Made by a program: the position numbers and the translations under genes | Assembly (NCBI GenBank): GCA_002633005.1 | Contig: NMRA01000174.1 | Span: forward strand, 92,911-156,910 | Direction of reading: 5' to 3' | DNA from: Phoronis australis | Lineage: Eukaryota > Phoronida > Phoronidae | DNA length: 64,000 bases | Shown here: positions 11,144-22,729 of the stretch, piece by piece | How positions within the stretch are numbered: position 1 is the first letter of the stretch | Layout: each line of letters begins with the position of its first letter | Notes under the pieces: model-generated | The model's database searches: none | The model's input: only the letters and a program-made list of their open reading frames with translations | Told to the model about the DNA's origin: nothing

Positions 11144-11302
11144 CTCAAAAACAGCCCATCCCTCCGCAGACTGTATATGGACCTTCTCTGTTACCAGATG
11201 AACCATCTCACCGATGGTCATAGTGGGATGAACGTTGATTAATTTGATCTTCTCATCAGGGAAATATACACGAACCATGAGTGGGGAAAATGTTCTGAAG
11301 AC
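11144..11302 (-). CDS. MyTH4-FERM protein exon: FERM F1 (ubiquitin-like) first half
   Basis: This exon has 159 nt and 53 codons in phase 0. The acceptor is TTGCTTCCAG|GTCTTC and the donor TTTGAG|GTAACA. It reads VFRTFSPLMVRVYFPDEKIK, then TMTIGEMVHLVTEKVHI and EGWAVFE. This is the F1 lobe: two beta strands, the T-x-x-E-x-V helix that corresponds to the ubiquitin alpha helix, and the (F/Y)-A-(L/V)-F-E strand. It follows KYPPSTDEIM with no linker, as in MyTH4-FERM supramodules. Confidence 0.94.
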
Positions 11303-11582
11303 CTGGAAGCAAAGAAAAAGAACTCTGAAGTGACATGAATGTGTTATTTTATGCATTCTGATGACACTTGAGCTACGATACTTAGTTGAATAGACAGCGA
11401 GGGAATACACCAAGTCAGAAGTCCAATAGGTGGCTCGATGGTGGTGCATGGTGATGCAGGTGCTTGTGATGGTTGGTGAAGGCAGTTAAAATCATATGGC
11501 ATTCAAAAAATAAAACAAGTAATCACAGAATTCAACTGGTTGGAAGTAATGCTGAGTTTACTTGGTCAAACTGGTGATAAAG

Positions 11583-11745
11583 ATGGTATTGGTGGTAATG
11601 ATAGTGGTGGTGGTGGAGTTGCAGTTGTTGGAGGTGGTGGTGGTGGCAGCAGGGATGGTGCAGGTGGTTGTTGTCAATCACCATTGGCAGTGGTAGTGAT
11701 GGTGATAGTGGTGGTTGTGATAGTGGTGGTGATAGTTATCGTTTG
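11583..11745 (+). repeat. GGT/GTG-rich triplet microsatellite
   Basis: Imperfect GGT repeats mixed with GAT, for example GGTGGTGGTGGAGTTG and GGTGGTGATAGT. The apparent Gly-rich and Val-rich ORFs in this stretch are products of the triplet. Confidence 0.85.
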
Positions 11746-11889
11746 TTTCTGGCAATGGTAGTTAGGAGTTCGGTGACTATTGTCGAGTACACAAAAGGAT
11801 CTATAACGCTGCCGTTCATGGTTGACAGGTGCTTGTACCAGGCACCCAAAAAGAGGGACACAACTAAGGTTCCTAAATCTTTTGCGTAT

Positions 11890-12470
11890 TTGTGTCGTTC
11901 TGTACTCACAGATGTAATATTTTTCTATAATTTTATCTTTATTATGAGCTCCACTTTACCAATGACATTTTCTAATAATGTAACTAAAAACTGAGCCCTT
12001 AATTCAGTCAAAATAATTAGAAATTTGGTTTTTAAATTGCATGAAAGGATCCATACTTATGTTCAACAATACTAAGAATTCAACAAAGAGTTCACTGTCG
12101 ATTTGTACCAAAGCTAAAAATTAAGTTAATAATGAAACACAAACAGCATAAGAAAGGAAATCAATGTTATTTTAAAAAGCCCACAAATACACAGTATATT
12201 TAGGGAACTTAGTTGAGTTCCTATTTGACGGGGACTGCTTCATGCAATCGGTCACTGGAAGTCAAATGCTTTATCATATATCACTAAAAATATTAAATAT
12301 TAAGATTTTTTATTATTCATTAAATACTTCACATCTGAGTTTCTTTTTAAGTGTACTAAGATAAAGCTCATTTCCCAATCAAATCTCTTTTCAACATTGA
12401 CAAGATTTTCAAAAATCCTTGTTTTTAAATAATCACTTGAATTTCAAAAAGGCAAAACTCAACTAGAAGT
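11890..12470 (+). repeat. Dispersed repeat family G, copy 1
   Basis: It aligns patchily with 25780-26200. Shared blocks include ACATTTTCTAATAA, (C/T)CAAAGCTAAAA, GGGGACTGCTTCATGCAA against GGGACTACTTCATGCAA, and CATATATC against CACATATC. Both copies are decayed and non-coding. Confidence 0.55.
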
Positions 12471-13762
12471 GGGAGTATGGACTCAGGTAACTGTCTAGAC
12501 ATCAATTTAGTTGGAGATTGCATTAAATAATTAACATAGTAACCCACCCACCTTAATCCCTAATGAAAATTAAACTTTAATGCCATGTCCGCATGTCAGT
12601 TTTTTAAGACCTTCTTAAGCAGACATGTCATTAAAATTTAAACTAACACATTTGTCAGTGTCAGCAACTTATACGCTAATCAAGATGATTTCCTCTGTGA
12701 ATCCCTCCAACATTAAAGCAAATGCTCATTTAGCTCAACATTTCCTTGTCAGAGTTTGCAGGGGATCTGCAAGAGGTAAAGTGAGCAACAGAACCATATA
12801 CAAGTACTGTGTGTCACAATTGCACATAGCGTTTACTTTTACTAGAAGGTTGCTGCTTTGGGGGTGTATGATCTAATGAGGGGATGGGAGAACAAATACC
12901 CTACAAACTATGCCCTGTGCAGACTGGACCCGAGTCATTACAAAATCACTCTCACCATCTGTTTTTCTCAGGCTATCTACAAATGGAACCATTTACTCTA
13001 CAAAACTTCAATTATAGGAAGGTCACTCACCCAGCAATAATTCACTCCTCGGTGCTTTTAAAGAAATTGAAACTGTTTTCTGCAGTCTAATTCATGAAAC
13101 TGACAGAGGTACATAGCCTCTCAGGTCAGTTCTCTGCCACATAATGGGTTAGGGTGTCCCATTCTCAGCTTAATTCAAAATCAAAACACATAAAAAATCT
13201 TAAGTTGACACCCTCATCAGTCGAGTATGGGCAACTCTGCCAGTTCGATATCTCCCAGCAAACCAATCAATTTCAGGTAATGTTACCCTTCTCTGGAGAT
13301 CAACTTGGGTAATCAAGCACAGAATTGCCCATCATAAACATGGTTTGCAACACTGCTGGGGCGACAATTTGAATAGTTCGTGAAAAGTACACAAAGGTTT
13401 TTGAAATTTGAAAATCGGACAAGAAATACAAATTTCATAACTTAAAATCCCTTTGCCACACCAATTTTGTTACAATTGAAGTTTCAATGTGAACCGTGGT
13501 TAATCCCAAAGTTAAGCGTGAGTGTTCACATCAACTTCGGAGTTAAAGTTCAGCAAAGTTATTTATTGAACTCGCTATTTTTAGTTGCCATTCCTGCACT
13601 CCACAATCTAAGTAACCTCTGCTTGAATTCCATAATAAATTCAACACTATTACCTGGACTGCACTTATACACAAAGATCAGAACAAAGCACTTACCCAAG
13701 TTGTGAGAATCCCCAGGCATAGCCAGTGTAAAGGTGTGTGTTTAACACCCTGTTTAACTTAC

Positions 13763-13891
13763 CATTATCTCATCAGTGGATGGAGGATACTTCCTAGGTT
13801 TTCTGTTTTTCTCCTCCAGATGTTTCAGACAAAATGCCACATGCTTTTCCAAATCAGGATCCTTACAGTGTAACAAATGACTCTTCAAGCA
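13763..13891 (-). CDS. MyTH4-FERM protein exon: end of MyTH4 and linker
   Basis: This exon has 129 nt and 43 codons in phase 0. The acceptor is TTTTGCAG|TGCTTG and the donor ATAATG|GTAAGTT. Residues CLKSHLLHCKDPDLEKHVAF continue FVPSEKLRL from the preceding exon into the final MyTH4 helices. CLKHLEEKNRKPRKYPPSTD then EIM ends the domain with the typical R-K-x-P-P-S-x-x-E-I boundary before FERM F1. The 11.1 kb intron upstream shows no intervening coding segment that would fit the domain better than direct joining. Confidence 0.94.
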
Positions 13892-14300
13892 CTGCAAAAT
13901 ACCAAAACTACATTGAAGACTAAAAATTTATGATTTTGATATCTATCATGTACACTAATTGGTGGATTTAGGCTTTTACTGGTGAAAATTCAGAGGTTCA
14001 GTTTTCTTGAACTTGGATGACAAAGTCAGTAATAAATCCTTAACATTTCTGTCATCAATTCATTGTCAAAATTCAAAGATTTCTTCTTTGTAACACATAC
14101 AAAGGCAAAGAACAAAATAAAATATTTATTCGAAACCGATGTTCATTTGGAAACAACCTTCAATTAACTGAATTACACCCTTACAAAACATTCCAGAGGC
14201 CAGATCCAAAAATCTTGGTACACATGTTTAAGCAAAACAATTGTCAGCAGGTCTTTTTTCATGCTACTGACACGAAATGCATGTTATGTGCTTTGTGTAC

Positions 14301-14840
14301 GTTTTTTTCTACCTTTTTACCAATGCTATTCCAACTAAGGTATGTTTTTCTGAGGTAGTGTGAAGCTAGAAAACTGTTCAGGATTCGGAACATCATATCT
14401 CAGAAATGGATGATTAGATTCAAATGAAACAGGAAATATATTTTAGACCACTAAAGCATAGTTGGTTCAATTCAGTACCCGACTCATTGACACTCACCAA
14501 CTACAAAAAATGCACCCCCCAGCCCCTGCATCCAATTTTAGTTTTTTGGAAAGCTGCACAAAAGCAAATATGTAAGCAAGGTTTAAAACATGTACTTGTC
14601 TCAGGGTGTGGGTGTTTTTCAGCCTTTTTTCAGCAATGCCATTTCAACTAAGGTATGTTTTTCCGAGAGTATGTGAAACTAGAAAAATGTCCAAGTTTGA
14701 TTAACTTCAGAACAAAATGTCTCAGAAATGGATGATCAAACTCAAATCAAACTTTCACAGTAGGCCATAACATACTTGGTTCTGATCTCTACTCTGACTC
14801 ATGTTTGAAACCAGCACTCCCCGACTAAAAAAACATGCAC
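14301..14840 (+). repeat. Local tandem duplication, about 300-bp unit, two copies
   Basis: Copy 1 (14301-14530) and copy 2 (14607-14840) share CCAACTAAGGTATGTTTTTC against TCAACTAAGGTATGTTTTTC, then TCTCAGAAATGGATGAT, ACTCA and AAAAAATGCACCC, in the same order. They are diverged, so the duplication is old. Confidence 0.75.
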
Positions 14841-14849
14841 CCACATCCC

Positions 14850-16120
14850 ACTTGCAATTTTCAAAATTCTCCCTTTTAAATGCTTACATCAGTTATACAG
14901 TCACCCCCCAATTTTAGTAATTCAATGAATTCAAATGAATATCCATCCCTAACTCAGTTTTCAAAAACTTATCTCAAAGCTTAACCTCTAATCTACAAAT
15001 TTCTCAATATAAATATCCACCTCAGCAATAATTAAAACAAACACAATAAGTTTTCCAATTATGACAAACGTGAGAACCCCTACACATGACTTTACAACCA
15101 GAACTAGGTCAAACATGAGTTCATCCAGGTACAAATAGCTGGTGTTTGTTTACCTAACTGGAAACTTAATTAGCCTGTCATTTGTTCAGACCATTCAATA
15201 ATCAATTAAACACCTGAGAACATAGCACCAATTGACACAATAGTCACTGCTGTACCAATACAAAGATTGAAAAACACTATGAACAAATCTGTTTCATTTT
15301 AAACCAAATGACAGGTAAAAAGGCTTACCATACTTGTCTTCGATTTTTTTTTTTCGAAAAGGAACCATACACAGCACTAATTAAGAAAAGCTACAAACTC
15401 ACATAAACCAAATTAGCGGAGGTAAATCTTTCCGTTATAGCAAAGAATATTCACATATGCAGGCAAATAACAGTGCCGCCTGAATGTTTGGCTTGAATAC
15501 CTACTGTATTTATTTACTTGTTTGTGAAAGGTTTACCTGTCACCTAATTTTGCTTATTGCTTTGCAACCAGTCAAGCATTTTTTAAATTTTGTTTTAGTC
15601 ACTGATCTTTACCTTGAAGGAAAATAATATACCAGGATTCAGTATACTTTTTAAAGCTTTGAAGAATAAATCATGATACATGAAAATTCTATTTGATTTT
15701 TTTTAAATATGGAGGAGTAAAGTTGTAAAAAAACAAGCTAAAGATTATTTATAAATGTATTTAGCTTGCATAATTGTGTTTCAAACAATCTTGGCAATTT
15801 CCACTCACAAAAGCATGAATCCAAATCATTTTAATGTTCCACAGGTTTTTATTATAGTTGGATACATCAAGTTAGTTAGACTGAGAAACATTGATTAAAT
15901 CAGATTTTGGCCAGATAATGGAAAGAAATTTAAAAATCTGCGCAACTACATAAGATTTCCCACTTAATGTTTCGCTTTAATCCCCAACGTATTATCAAAA
16001 CAATAAACCAATGTACACCTTAACAACTTATGAACACACAAGGAGTATACACAAACACAGCAAACTACTATAAGTCCAAGGCAACAGAGCCTCTGCTGCT
16101 GACTGAGTGAATGAGCAACT
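14850..16120. other. Intron, nothing recognised
   Basis: A+T-rich part of the 11.1 kb intron. I see no repeat pair or gene. Confidence 0.5.
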
Positions 16121-16122
16121 TG

Positions 16123-16645
16123 AGTGCTTTCCCATTAGATCCGAAACTTCACTTTTACCAAAGTTTCGGTAAGTGGGAAAGGTTAACTCTGATAGTTAAT
16201 TTGCAAGTGAAACTTCACTCAAAACAGTAGGATTCAAAAGCAAAGCTTCGGACCTAACTGAAGCTTCTGTGTAGTAGGAACACTTAGTGAAGTGTCTTCA
16301 AAGTTATCGGTAGAGGTTGAAGCAACGAAAAAAATCACGCGAGACTCGCAAAACGTGTTCCCTTGTTATTATAGAGTAGCTGACGAGCTCTCAATAGACG
16401 GAGGTAAGTAAATAAAAGAAAGCATATCTGATCAAGAATGGCACTGATAATGCACACGCTGGGTGCATGCATGCACACTCATAAATGGCAGGCGAACAAT
16501 TTTCAGTTAGCCTCGAACCTACTACTAAATATTCGTTCAGTTTGAGAGTGGTCTGTTGTCATAGCAATAACTTCGATATGGCTATTAAGTGGGAAAGGTA
16601 AGTGGAACTTCAATAAACCGAAGTTCCCCTAATGGGACAGCACTT
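16123..16645. mobile_element. MITE family H, copy 1 (523 bp)
   Basis: The terminal inverted repeat is AGTGCTTTCCCATTAG at the left and the reverse complement of CTAATGGGACAGCACT at the right. The subterminal parts are rich in GAAACTTC, CTTCGG and related palindromic motifs. Related copies lie at about 46930-47405 and 62944-63370 in the opposite orientation, and all share GTTTTGCGAGTCTCGCG or related text and (T/C)CTACCGATAACTT. Non-coding. Confidence 0.8.
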
Positions 16646-17164
16646 TAGTTAACGTGAATGATCAGACTCTCATAGAGACCTGATCTCTGCAAAGTTTGGA
16701 CTGAATTGGCAACATGCTGGTGAGACTGACAATTCCTGAAAACACTGCTACTCTCAGAGGTATTATGTTCTGCCTATGACCAACTCCCAGGTTCTGCTAA
16801 CCCATCCCTAATCTTCTCTGGGTGAGGCCAATGTAGAATTTAGGACAACCTACAAACTATTTTATTCTTCAATAATATGGGAATGGATGATTTCATTCAC
16901 AAGTTGTGCAATGGCTTGAATGGGAAGATAGGCTGAACACTAGAATAACACCACTGACTAAGTCCCATAATTTATCTCTTGAGCTTGAGATCACGAGCAG
17001 CAACATAGAGCAGAGAAAAATAAACTTTTCGTAATTCAGGACCAACCTTAAACGAGCGTCATTAGCTACTATGTTCATGTTGGCAAAATATTCTTCACAA
17101 CTGCACAAGAAATTCGATGGGTAACAGAGAACATATCAGAAATAAGGTCTATATTCAGGTGAGT

Positions 17165-17315
17165 TCCAGGATTTTGGGTTGGGGGGTCAGGGCAGAGTAT
17201 TAGCCAGGGTGTTTCCCGTTAGAAATTCACACCTCCGAACTGCCAAACGGAATCTGGAAGAATTTTAAGGGGGGTCATGGTCCCCTTGACCCCCCTCTAA
17301 ATTCGCCACTGATAT
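17165..17315. repeat. Short repeat fragment with inverted GGGGTCA/TGACCCCC ends
   Basis: G-rich left side (GGGGGGTCAGG) and C-rich right side (CTTGACCCCCC, then AATTCGCCACTG). This is the style of small MITEs in this window, but no second copy was found here. Confidence 0.35.
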
Positions 17316-18239
17316 TAAAGAGCCTTTGGCAATTCAGGCTAACGGAGCTGCTTATTCACTCAATCGGCAGAGCTCTGTTGCCTTGAATCTATGGCAGTTT
17401 GTTGTGTTTGAGAAAAGTAGTGGTTTGGTCAGTTAGTTTTTAGTGCTTGACACTGTTGAGTGTACATTGGTTTATTGTCTTGATAATGCTTTAGTGATTA
17501 AAGCATCATGTTGAACATGAAAATCTATGTAGTTCCGCTGATTTTTAAATTTCTTTATACTCCCCCAACACTATTTTGTAAGAGTAAACAGCAATAAATG
17601 CAATGCCAATCTTTAGGCATGGAGCTCAAAAATCACCATAGGCATCACAAACAAAGCAAGGGACTTTCCCATAGAAATACCTACATTCAGGTAGACATGT
17701 GGGACTCTTATCACACAAACGCCCCTGCTTCTGCTCTCAGTCTGTTCACTGGCACGTGTCAAAAAGCGAAACCTTTATTCAAATGCACCACCATGTGAAT
17801 ATCAAGTCGCTCATTGTATTGATATACACATGAATCCATTAGCGTCCACTTAAGCACCCGACCACCTACCAATTTACCCACCCTGCCAAAATCTACCCAC
17901 AGCCAAAACCCAACCATATAACAGTACCTAGGTCTTCATTTTACGAAATCTAGATACTGTAGATCAGCCAATAAGTTTCGCAATCGCTAATTAAGAGATT
18001 AGCTTTGACTCTTTAATTCCTAATGATACAACTGATCAATCAACAATATCTGCCTCAGTACATCATAGAATCAAGCTTGGAGGTCATAGAAAGTTAAACA
18101 GTATCACTTCAAAATGATGGGAATGTAACAGGAGTGCAGTGTATGTGTATATAGGTTAATTGCTAGATGATCAATCCACATAATTATAGGTAATTCCAAA
18201 CATATCATTGTTGATGTTACATGATCTTCAAGGGGGAAT

Positions 18240-18420
18240 CAACAATTAGTTGGACTTCAAAACCAGTCGGCTAGACTGCAAAACCAAATGGCTGGTGATC
18301 AAATGTGTTGTCATGACTTCAAAACGAGATAACATATCTTAAAAATTCAAATTGGCTGGACCCAAAACACGATGGACGGTGCTATAACCAGTTGACTGGT
18401 CTTTCATCATTCCTCACAAG
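18240..18420 (+). repeat. Degenerate tandem repeat around CAAAACCA
   Basis: Irregular repetition of GACTTCAAAACCAGTCGGCT-like text: ACTTCAAAACCAG, ACTGCAAAACCAAATGGCTGG, ACTTCAAAACGAG, TTGGCTGGACCCAAAACACG, then ACCAGTTGACTGG. Period and copy number are not constant. Confidence 0.5.
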
Positions 18421-20124
18421 AGTGCAGCTCTAGTTCATAAAATGATAATGTTCTCATACATTCACATGTCTAATATGATGAGCAGATTTAGGGGGCCCAC
18501 AGGACCCGGAACCCAACGCCATGCCATTAGAGGATATGCAAACATTTTCCTTCTATAACTTAAGTTTGGCCCTCGTTATGACATCCTAGATCTACCACAG
18601 AATATTTCTATATGATTGAAGAAAAGCAACTATTATGAAGCAGTCAATGTTAATCAGTACATGACATTGAACAAGCTTAAGAAATGCTAGCTCCGGTCCA
18701 TCAAAAATTGCTGATGACTTCACGAGTATAAGAATATCTAGAAATTAAAGACATTTTAAAACAATGCCTTTTCACACTTTTTAAGGAGTTTTTTCTTAAC
18801 TTACAAGGTTTACCATTCCAACACCAGTTTTCACAAAATTTAAAAACTAAATAACAGCGAGTTTGTTCTCAGGAAATGAAAGAATTAAAAATGTATTTGC
18901 ATGCTCCTAACTATGCTAATGTATAGCAGGAACTAAACGACAATGCTATTTGAACATCATTTACACTAAACAAAGTCCAGTTGGATTCATTGACAACTTG
19001 TAAATGTGAAAACAAAAAATTCTGCAAAAAGGTGACCTTTGCACCAATGATGAGCCTTGGGGGCTGACATAGCCTGCATCATACAGTGTTATTCCCCAAC
19101 ACCAAGTCACATACTTACTAGACATGGTTGAGTGATTTACAGTGGATCATTTTCGACACAAAACTTGTTCTTAAAAACATTTGGCAAATTTTCAATGTAC
19201 TTCATATTCACATCGCGGCTATATGTTGTGTTTCTAACTAATTTGACTAAGCAATCACAGAGACAAGGAATTAGCATGCAAGTGTTTACAGATCCATTTT
19301 CCATAAAAAAACTTGAAACTTAGGGTTATTTACTGTCAGACACACAACTGGTTGTACCTTGTTCTTTACTCAAAATCAGAGGCAATTCCTTGGCTATTAA
19401 GAAGCTGAAAGATCATTATTGCTGGATATCAGCAGCAATTGACCTAGGCTTAACCCTAATTGTCTGATCTCTTTAACCCAGAAATCATTCCTCATCTGAG
19501 TCAGTTACATGCAAGTTGATACTAATTTAGCGCTAAGTGGCCTAAATCAAAAATTAGTTTCTTTGACACCCTAAATCAGGTTTTAACAAACAAAATTCTA
19601 AGTTATTTTATGGACTATGCATCTTACACCTACAAAAAGAGACTCACTCACGAATGCGAGCAAAAATAAAACTTATTGTATTATCGCAGGTAAGTGATAT
19701 CACTCAATGACAAAATGCTATGAGTGGATTTTACATTGCAAGACTTCCTTCCGTAGACTAAGAAACTCATGATAAAACCTATAATGTAACCATAAGCTCC
19801 ATTTGTTATGCATGGCATTACAGTATTATAAGATTGGGACAGATTATAAACTTGGCAGGGTCAATAATTCTACAGATGGACCGCTGCTATGTCAGTGTTG
19901 CTTCAATTTCTTTTAATAACACTTCTGTGAGGTAAGGTAGATCACATCGTGTTTCCATACCAGGACTATCTTATTAGCGGGTTCGCAAATCATTACTGAC
20001 TGTGCTGCCAGGTTGTCACCAGATTCTGATGTGGGCATCAAATATAAACCACCAGGTGAATGCAAATCTGCATCAGGAGACCAAGTTCCCTCCGTAACAC
20101 TACTCTACAAGATGTGTGTTTTCT

Positions 20125-20909
20125 ATGGAAAGCCAAAGCAGAAAAAATTTCAGGACACAAAGCTTCTATTCAATCATTAAATTCTCTGCAGCAACAAAAA
20201 CAATCAAAATTTATAGTGCCAGGTCCTATAATTTAACATGTAAGGACCCCAAATTTATTATGCCTTGACACAAAATTTATTACGTCTAGAAAATGTCATG
20301 CTTCAGGAAAATTTCACACGTCAGTATGGCCGGAAATTTCATACCAGGAGACCACATGACCATCTACAAGCAAAGAAATGACGTAATAGGTACACAATGT
20401 CTCGCTGACAACAGTCACATTATCGTGACAATGACGTTGAATTTCTGACGTCTCTTCCATATTTTACAACAGAAGCCAATGTTGGAGACACTAGACTTGA
20501 ATACGGCTGAACATTACAGAGACACAGCGGATTGTCATAATTACACGGTCTCCTGGCTTAAAATTTTCTCCTGGCTTAAAATTTTCTCCTGGCTTAAAAT
20601 TTTCTCCTGGCTTAAAATTTTCTCCTGGCTTAAAATTTTCTCCTGGCTTAAAATTTTCTCATGGCAAGGAATTTTCTCCTCGCATGAAATTTTTCCGGGC
20701 AAGAAATTCTATGTCCTTGCATGGTATATTTTGTGTCTTGGCATGATAAATTTTGTGTCCTGGAATGTTAAATTTTGGTCCTGACATGATAAATTATAGG
20801 TTCTGTGGTGAAAAAATTTGGTTTTGTATATAATTTTCTGGTCCTGCAGAGAATTTAATTCTTGAATAAAAAGTAGTGTCCTGGAATTTTATCCACTTTG
20901 GCTTTCCAT
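20125..20909. repeat. 785-bp foldback element with an internal 18-bp minisatellite
   Basis: The outer ends are ATGGAAAGCCAAAG (20125) and its exact reverse complement CTTTGGCTTTCCAT (20896-20909). The arms of about 230 bp correspond in order, with ATTCTCTGCAG, CCTATAATTTA(A/T)CATGT(A/C)AGGACC and GACACAAAATTTAT(T/C)A. At the inner end of the right arm, six 18-bp units of TCCTGGCTTAAAATTTTC run from about 20549 to 20660 and decay outward into the arm. Non-coding; the SWLKIF reading is just the tandem repeat. Confidence 0.88.
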
Positions 20910-21891
20910 GTTTTCAAAGGCTAAAGCATTTACTGGTATTGACTTCCAATACACATCATGTGTTAGGACTACAGGACATGACACACAGCTTGAGATCACA
21001 TGGATATAACCAAATGATGCTTGTCAATTGTTTTGCAATAAAAACTACCGTTGTAAAAAACATGGCGTCTTTCCCAAAATATGATAAATCGTTGTTTAAC
21101 CCATTACGAGCATCTCCTAGAAGTTTTTTTAAAAAATCTCTACACAGAAAAATGGAAGCTTTGGTCATTAACACATTTTGGACCCTGAAAACTTACACAT
21201 AGACCTCAGTGATAGTTAATAATTGTAAAATCTCTCCAGGAAGACTTGTGTGATGTTGCATTTTTACAAGATTGAGATTGGTGCATAACAGAATGCAGGT
21301 CTCAATTAATCTCAATGGATTATTGGTCTGCTCCAAATCAACAAAGAATGTGTATTCAGATAATAACCTGTGGGTGGTAAGATGAGACAATGATTTGCAC
21401 AATGGACACTTTGACAAATACACTAATACACCTGTTGGTATTTATTGATGATAAAGCTACCTTACCTTAGTTTGACCTGTCTTAGATCAATACCCAAACA
21501 TACATATTAGTATAGAAACTGCCTCATAGTAGTTAGAAAAGAATTTGAAATGAAAGGGACATTTCATGTGAACCCCTAAAACAATTTGTTGTTACATGAA
21601 GTCTTTAAAGAGGCATGGAACATGAAAGCTAGTCAAAAATGTCTTTTAAGCAATTCCTGACAAAAGTGCTATCTCGCAACATTTAGTACAGAGTAATTCG
21701 ATTTCCCCTGTGAGGAAATTTCTAGAAAAATCACAAAATTCTCGATTTTTGAAATATGCGCCAAGGAAAAACTCTGTGCTTACCACAGAGTTTCTAATAT
21801 CTCCCTCCCACTTACAATAAATGCGCTCACAGTCAGTTGCTTGACCTTGCTTGAAGTCAAAGGTCACATTTTCAATATAAGGGAAATGTGC

Positions 21892-22720
21892 GGATAGTTC
21901 TAAAATCCCTTCAACCCCCTTGACCCAAAACCCCTCGACCCCCTCAACCCACGACCTGTGGCGATAGAGGTGTTTGTATGATTTTTACATATTGCATAAT
22001 CTTATTATGTCGCTAAGTGACTTTTGCATAAGACATACCTACACCTGAGTCTGCTCTAGCTCAAGTCTGGTGAATAAAAACAAAAAGTGACATGAGAACT
22101 TGAACTGAAATAGCGTATTGTGAGCGCACTATCATTGTTACGGAAATAGTTCCACGAGTGGCAATTTATGGCCCAGTTCTACTAAACTTAGGGAAAGAGT
22201 ACATTAACATGAATGTACACAATTTTACATTTTTATTACTTCCTTTCTGTTGTATACTCGTTTACAACATACTCCATTAACGTTGAAATACTTTTTAGTA
22301 AACTTTATTGAGTTTGCTTTTTCAAACTGCATTTACTGATGAAATTACAGTTTTGTTGGTTCCTCGCACTCACCACAAAGATTGAATCTGCCATTCACTG
22401 AAGAGCAGATGAGACGGTTACGCTCTGCAGGGAACAACATTTGTAACGTTGGTAGGTCTTTGATTTGATTTGGTCGCTGTGTTTTTTCTGTTTTTGGCAT
22501 TCAAACTTGCCGAAGAGACTCTCTTTATTGCAAAAAAACCAGAGAAAAGCCAGCCGAGCTCACGACCCAACTCATTGGTGCTGCAAGTCAGCGCTTGTTC
22601 TATGTTCAGATGGAGTCGAGCTAAAGACTGGGTCGAGAGGGTTTTGGGTCGTGGGGTCGAGGGGTTGTGGGTAGAGGGGGTTGAGGGATTGAGGGAGTCA
22701 AAGGGGTTTTAGAACTATCT
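21892..22720. mobile_element. 829-bp TIR element with 9-bp target duplication, copy 1
   Basis: The left end is GGATAGTTCTAAAATCCC and the right end is the reverse complement of AGATAGTTCTAAAACCCC. Both are followed internally by runs of CCCCTCGACCCAC-like repeats. The direct repeat GAAATGTGC flanks the element at 21883-21891 and 22721-22729. Copy 2 is at 61381-62258. There is no transposase, so it is non-autonomous. An 8-9 bp target site and GG termini would suit the Merlin, hAT or Mutator groups; I do not choose between them. Confidence 0.9.
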
Positions 22721-22729
22721 GAAATGTGC

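Noticed and set aside
11540-11761. Gly/Val-rich ORF
   Set aside because: It is the translation of the GGT triplet repeat and has no splice or domain support.
20479-20784. ORF with repeated SWLKIF units
   Set aside because: It is the 18-bp minisatellite inside a foldback element read in frame, so not a repeat protein.
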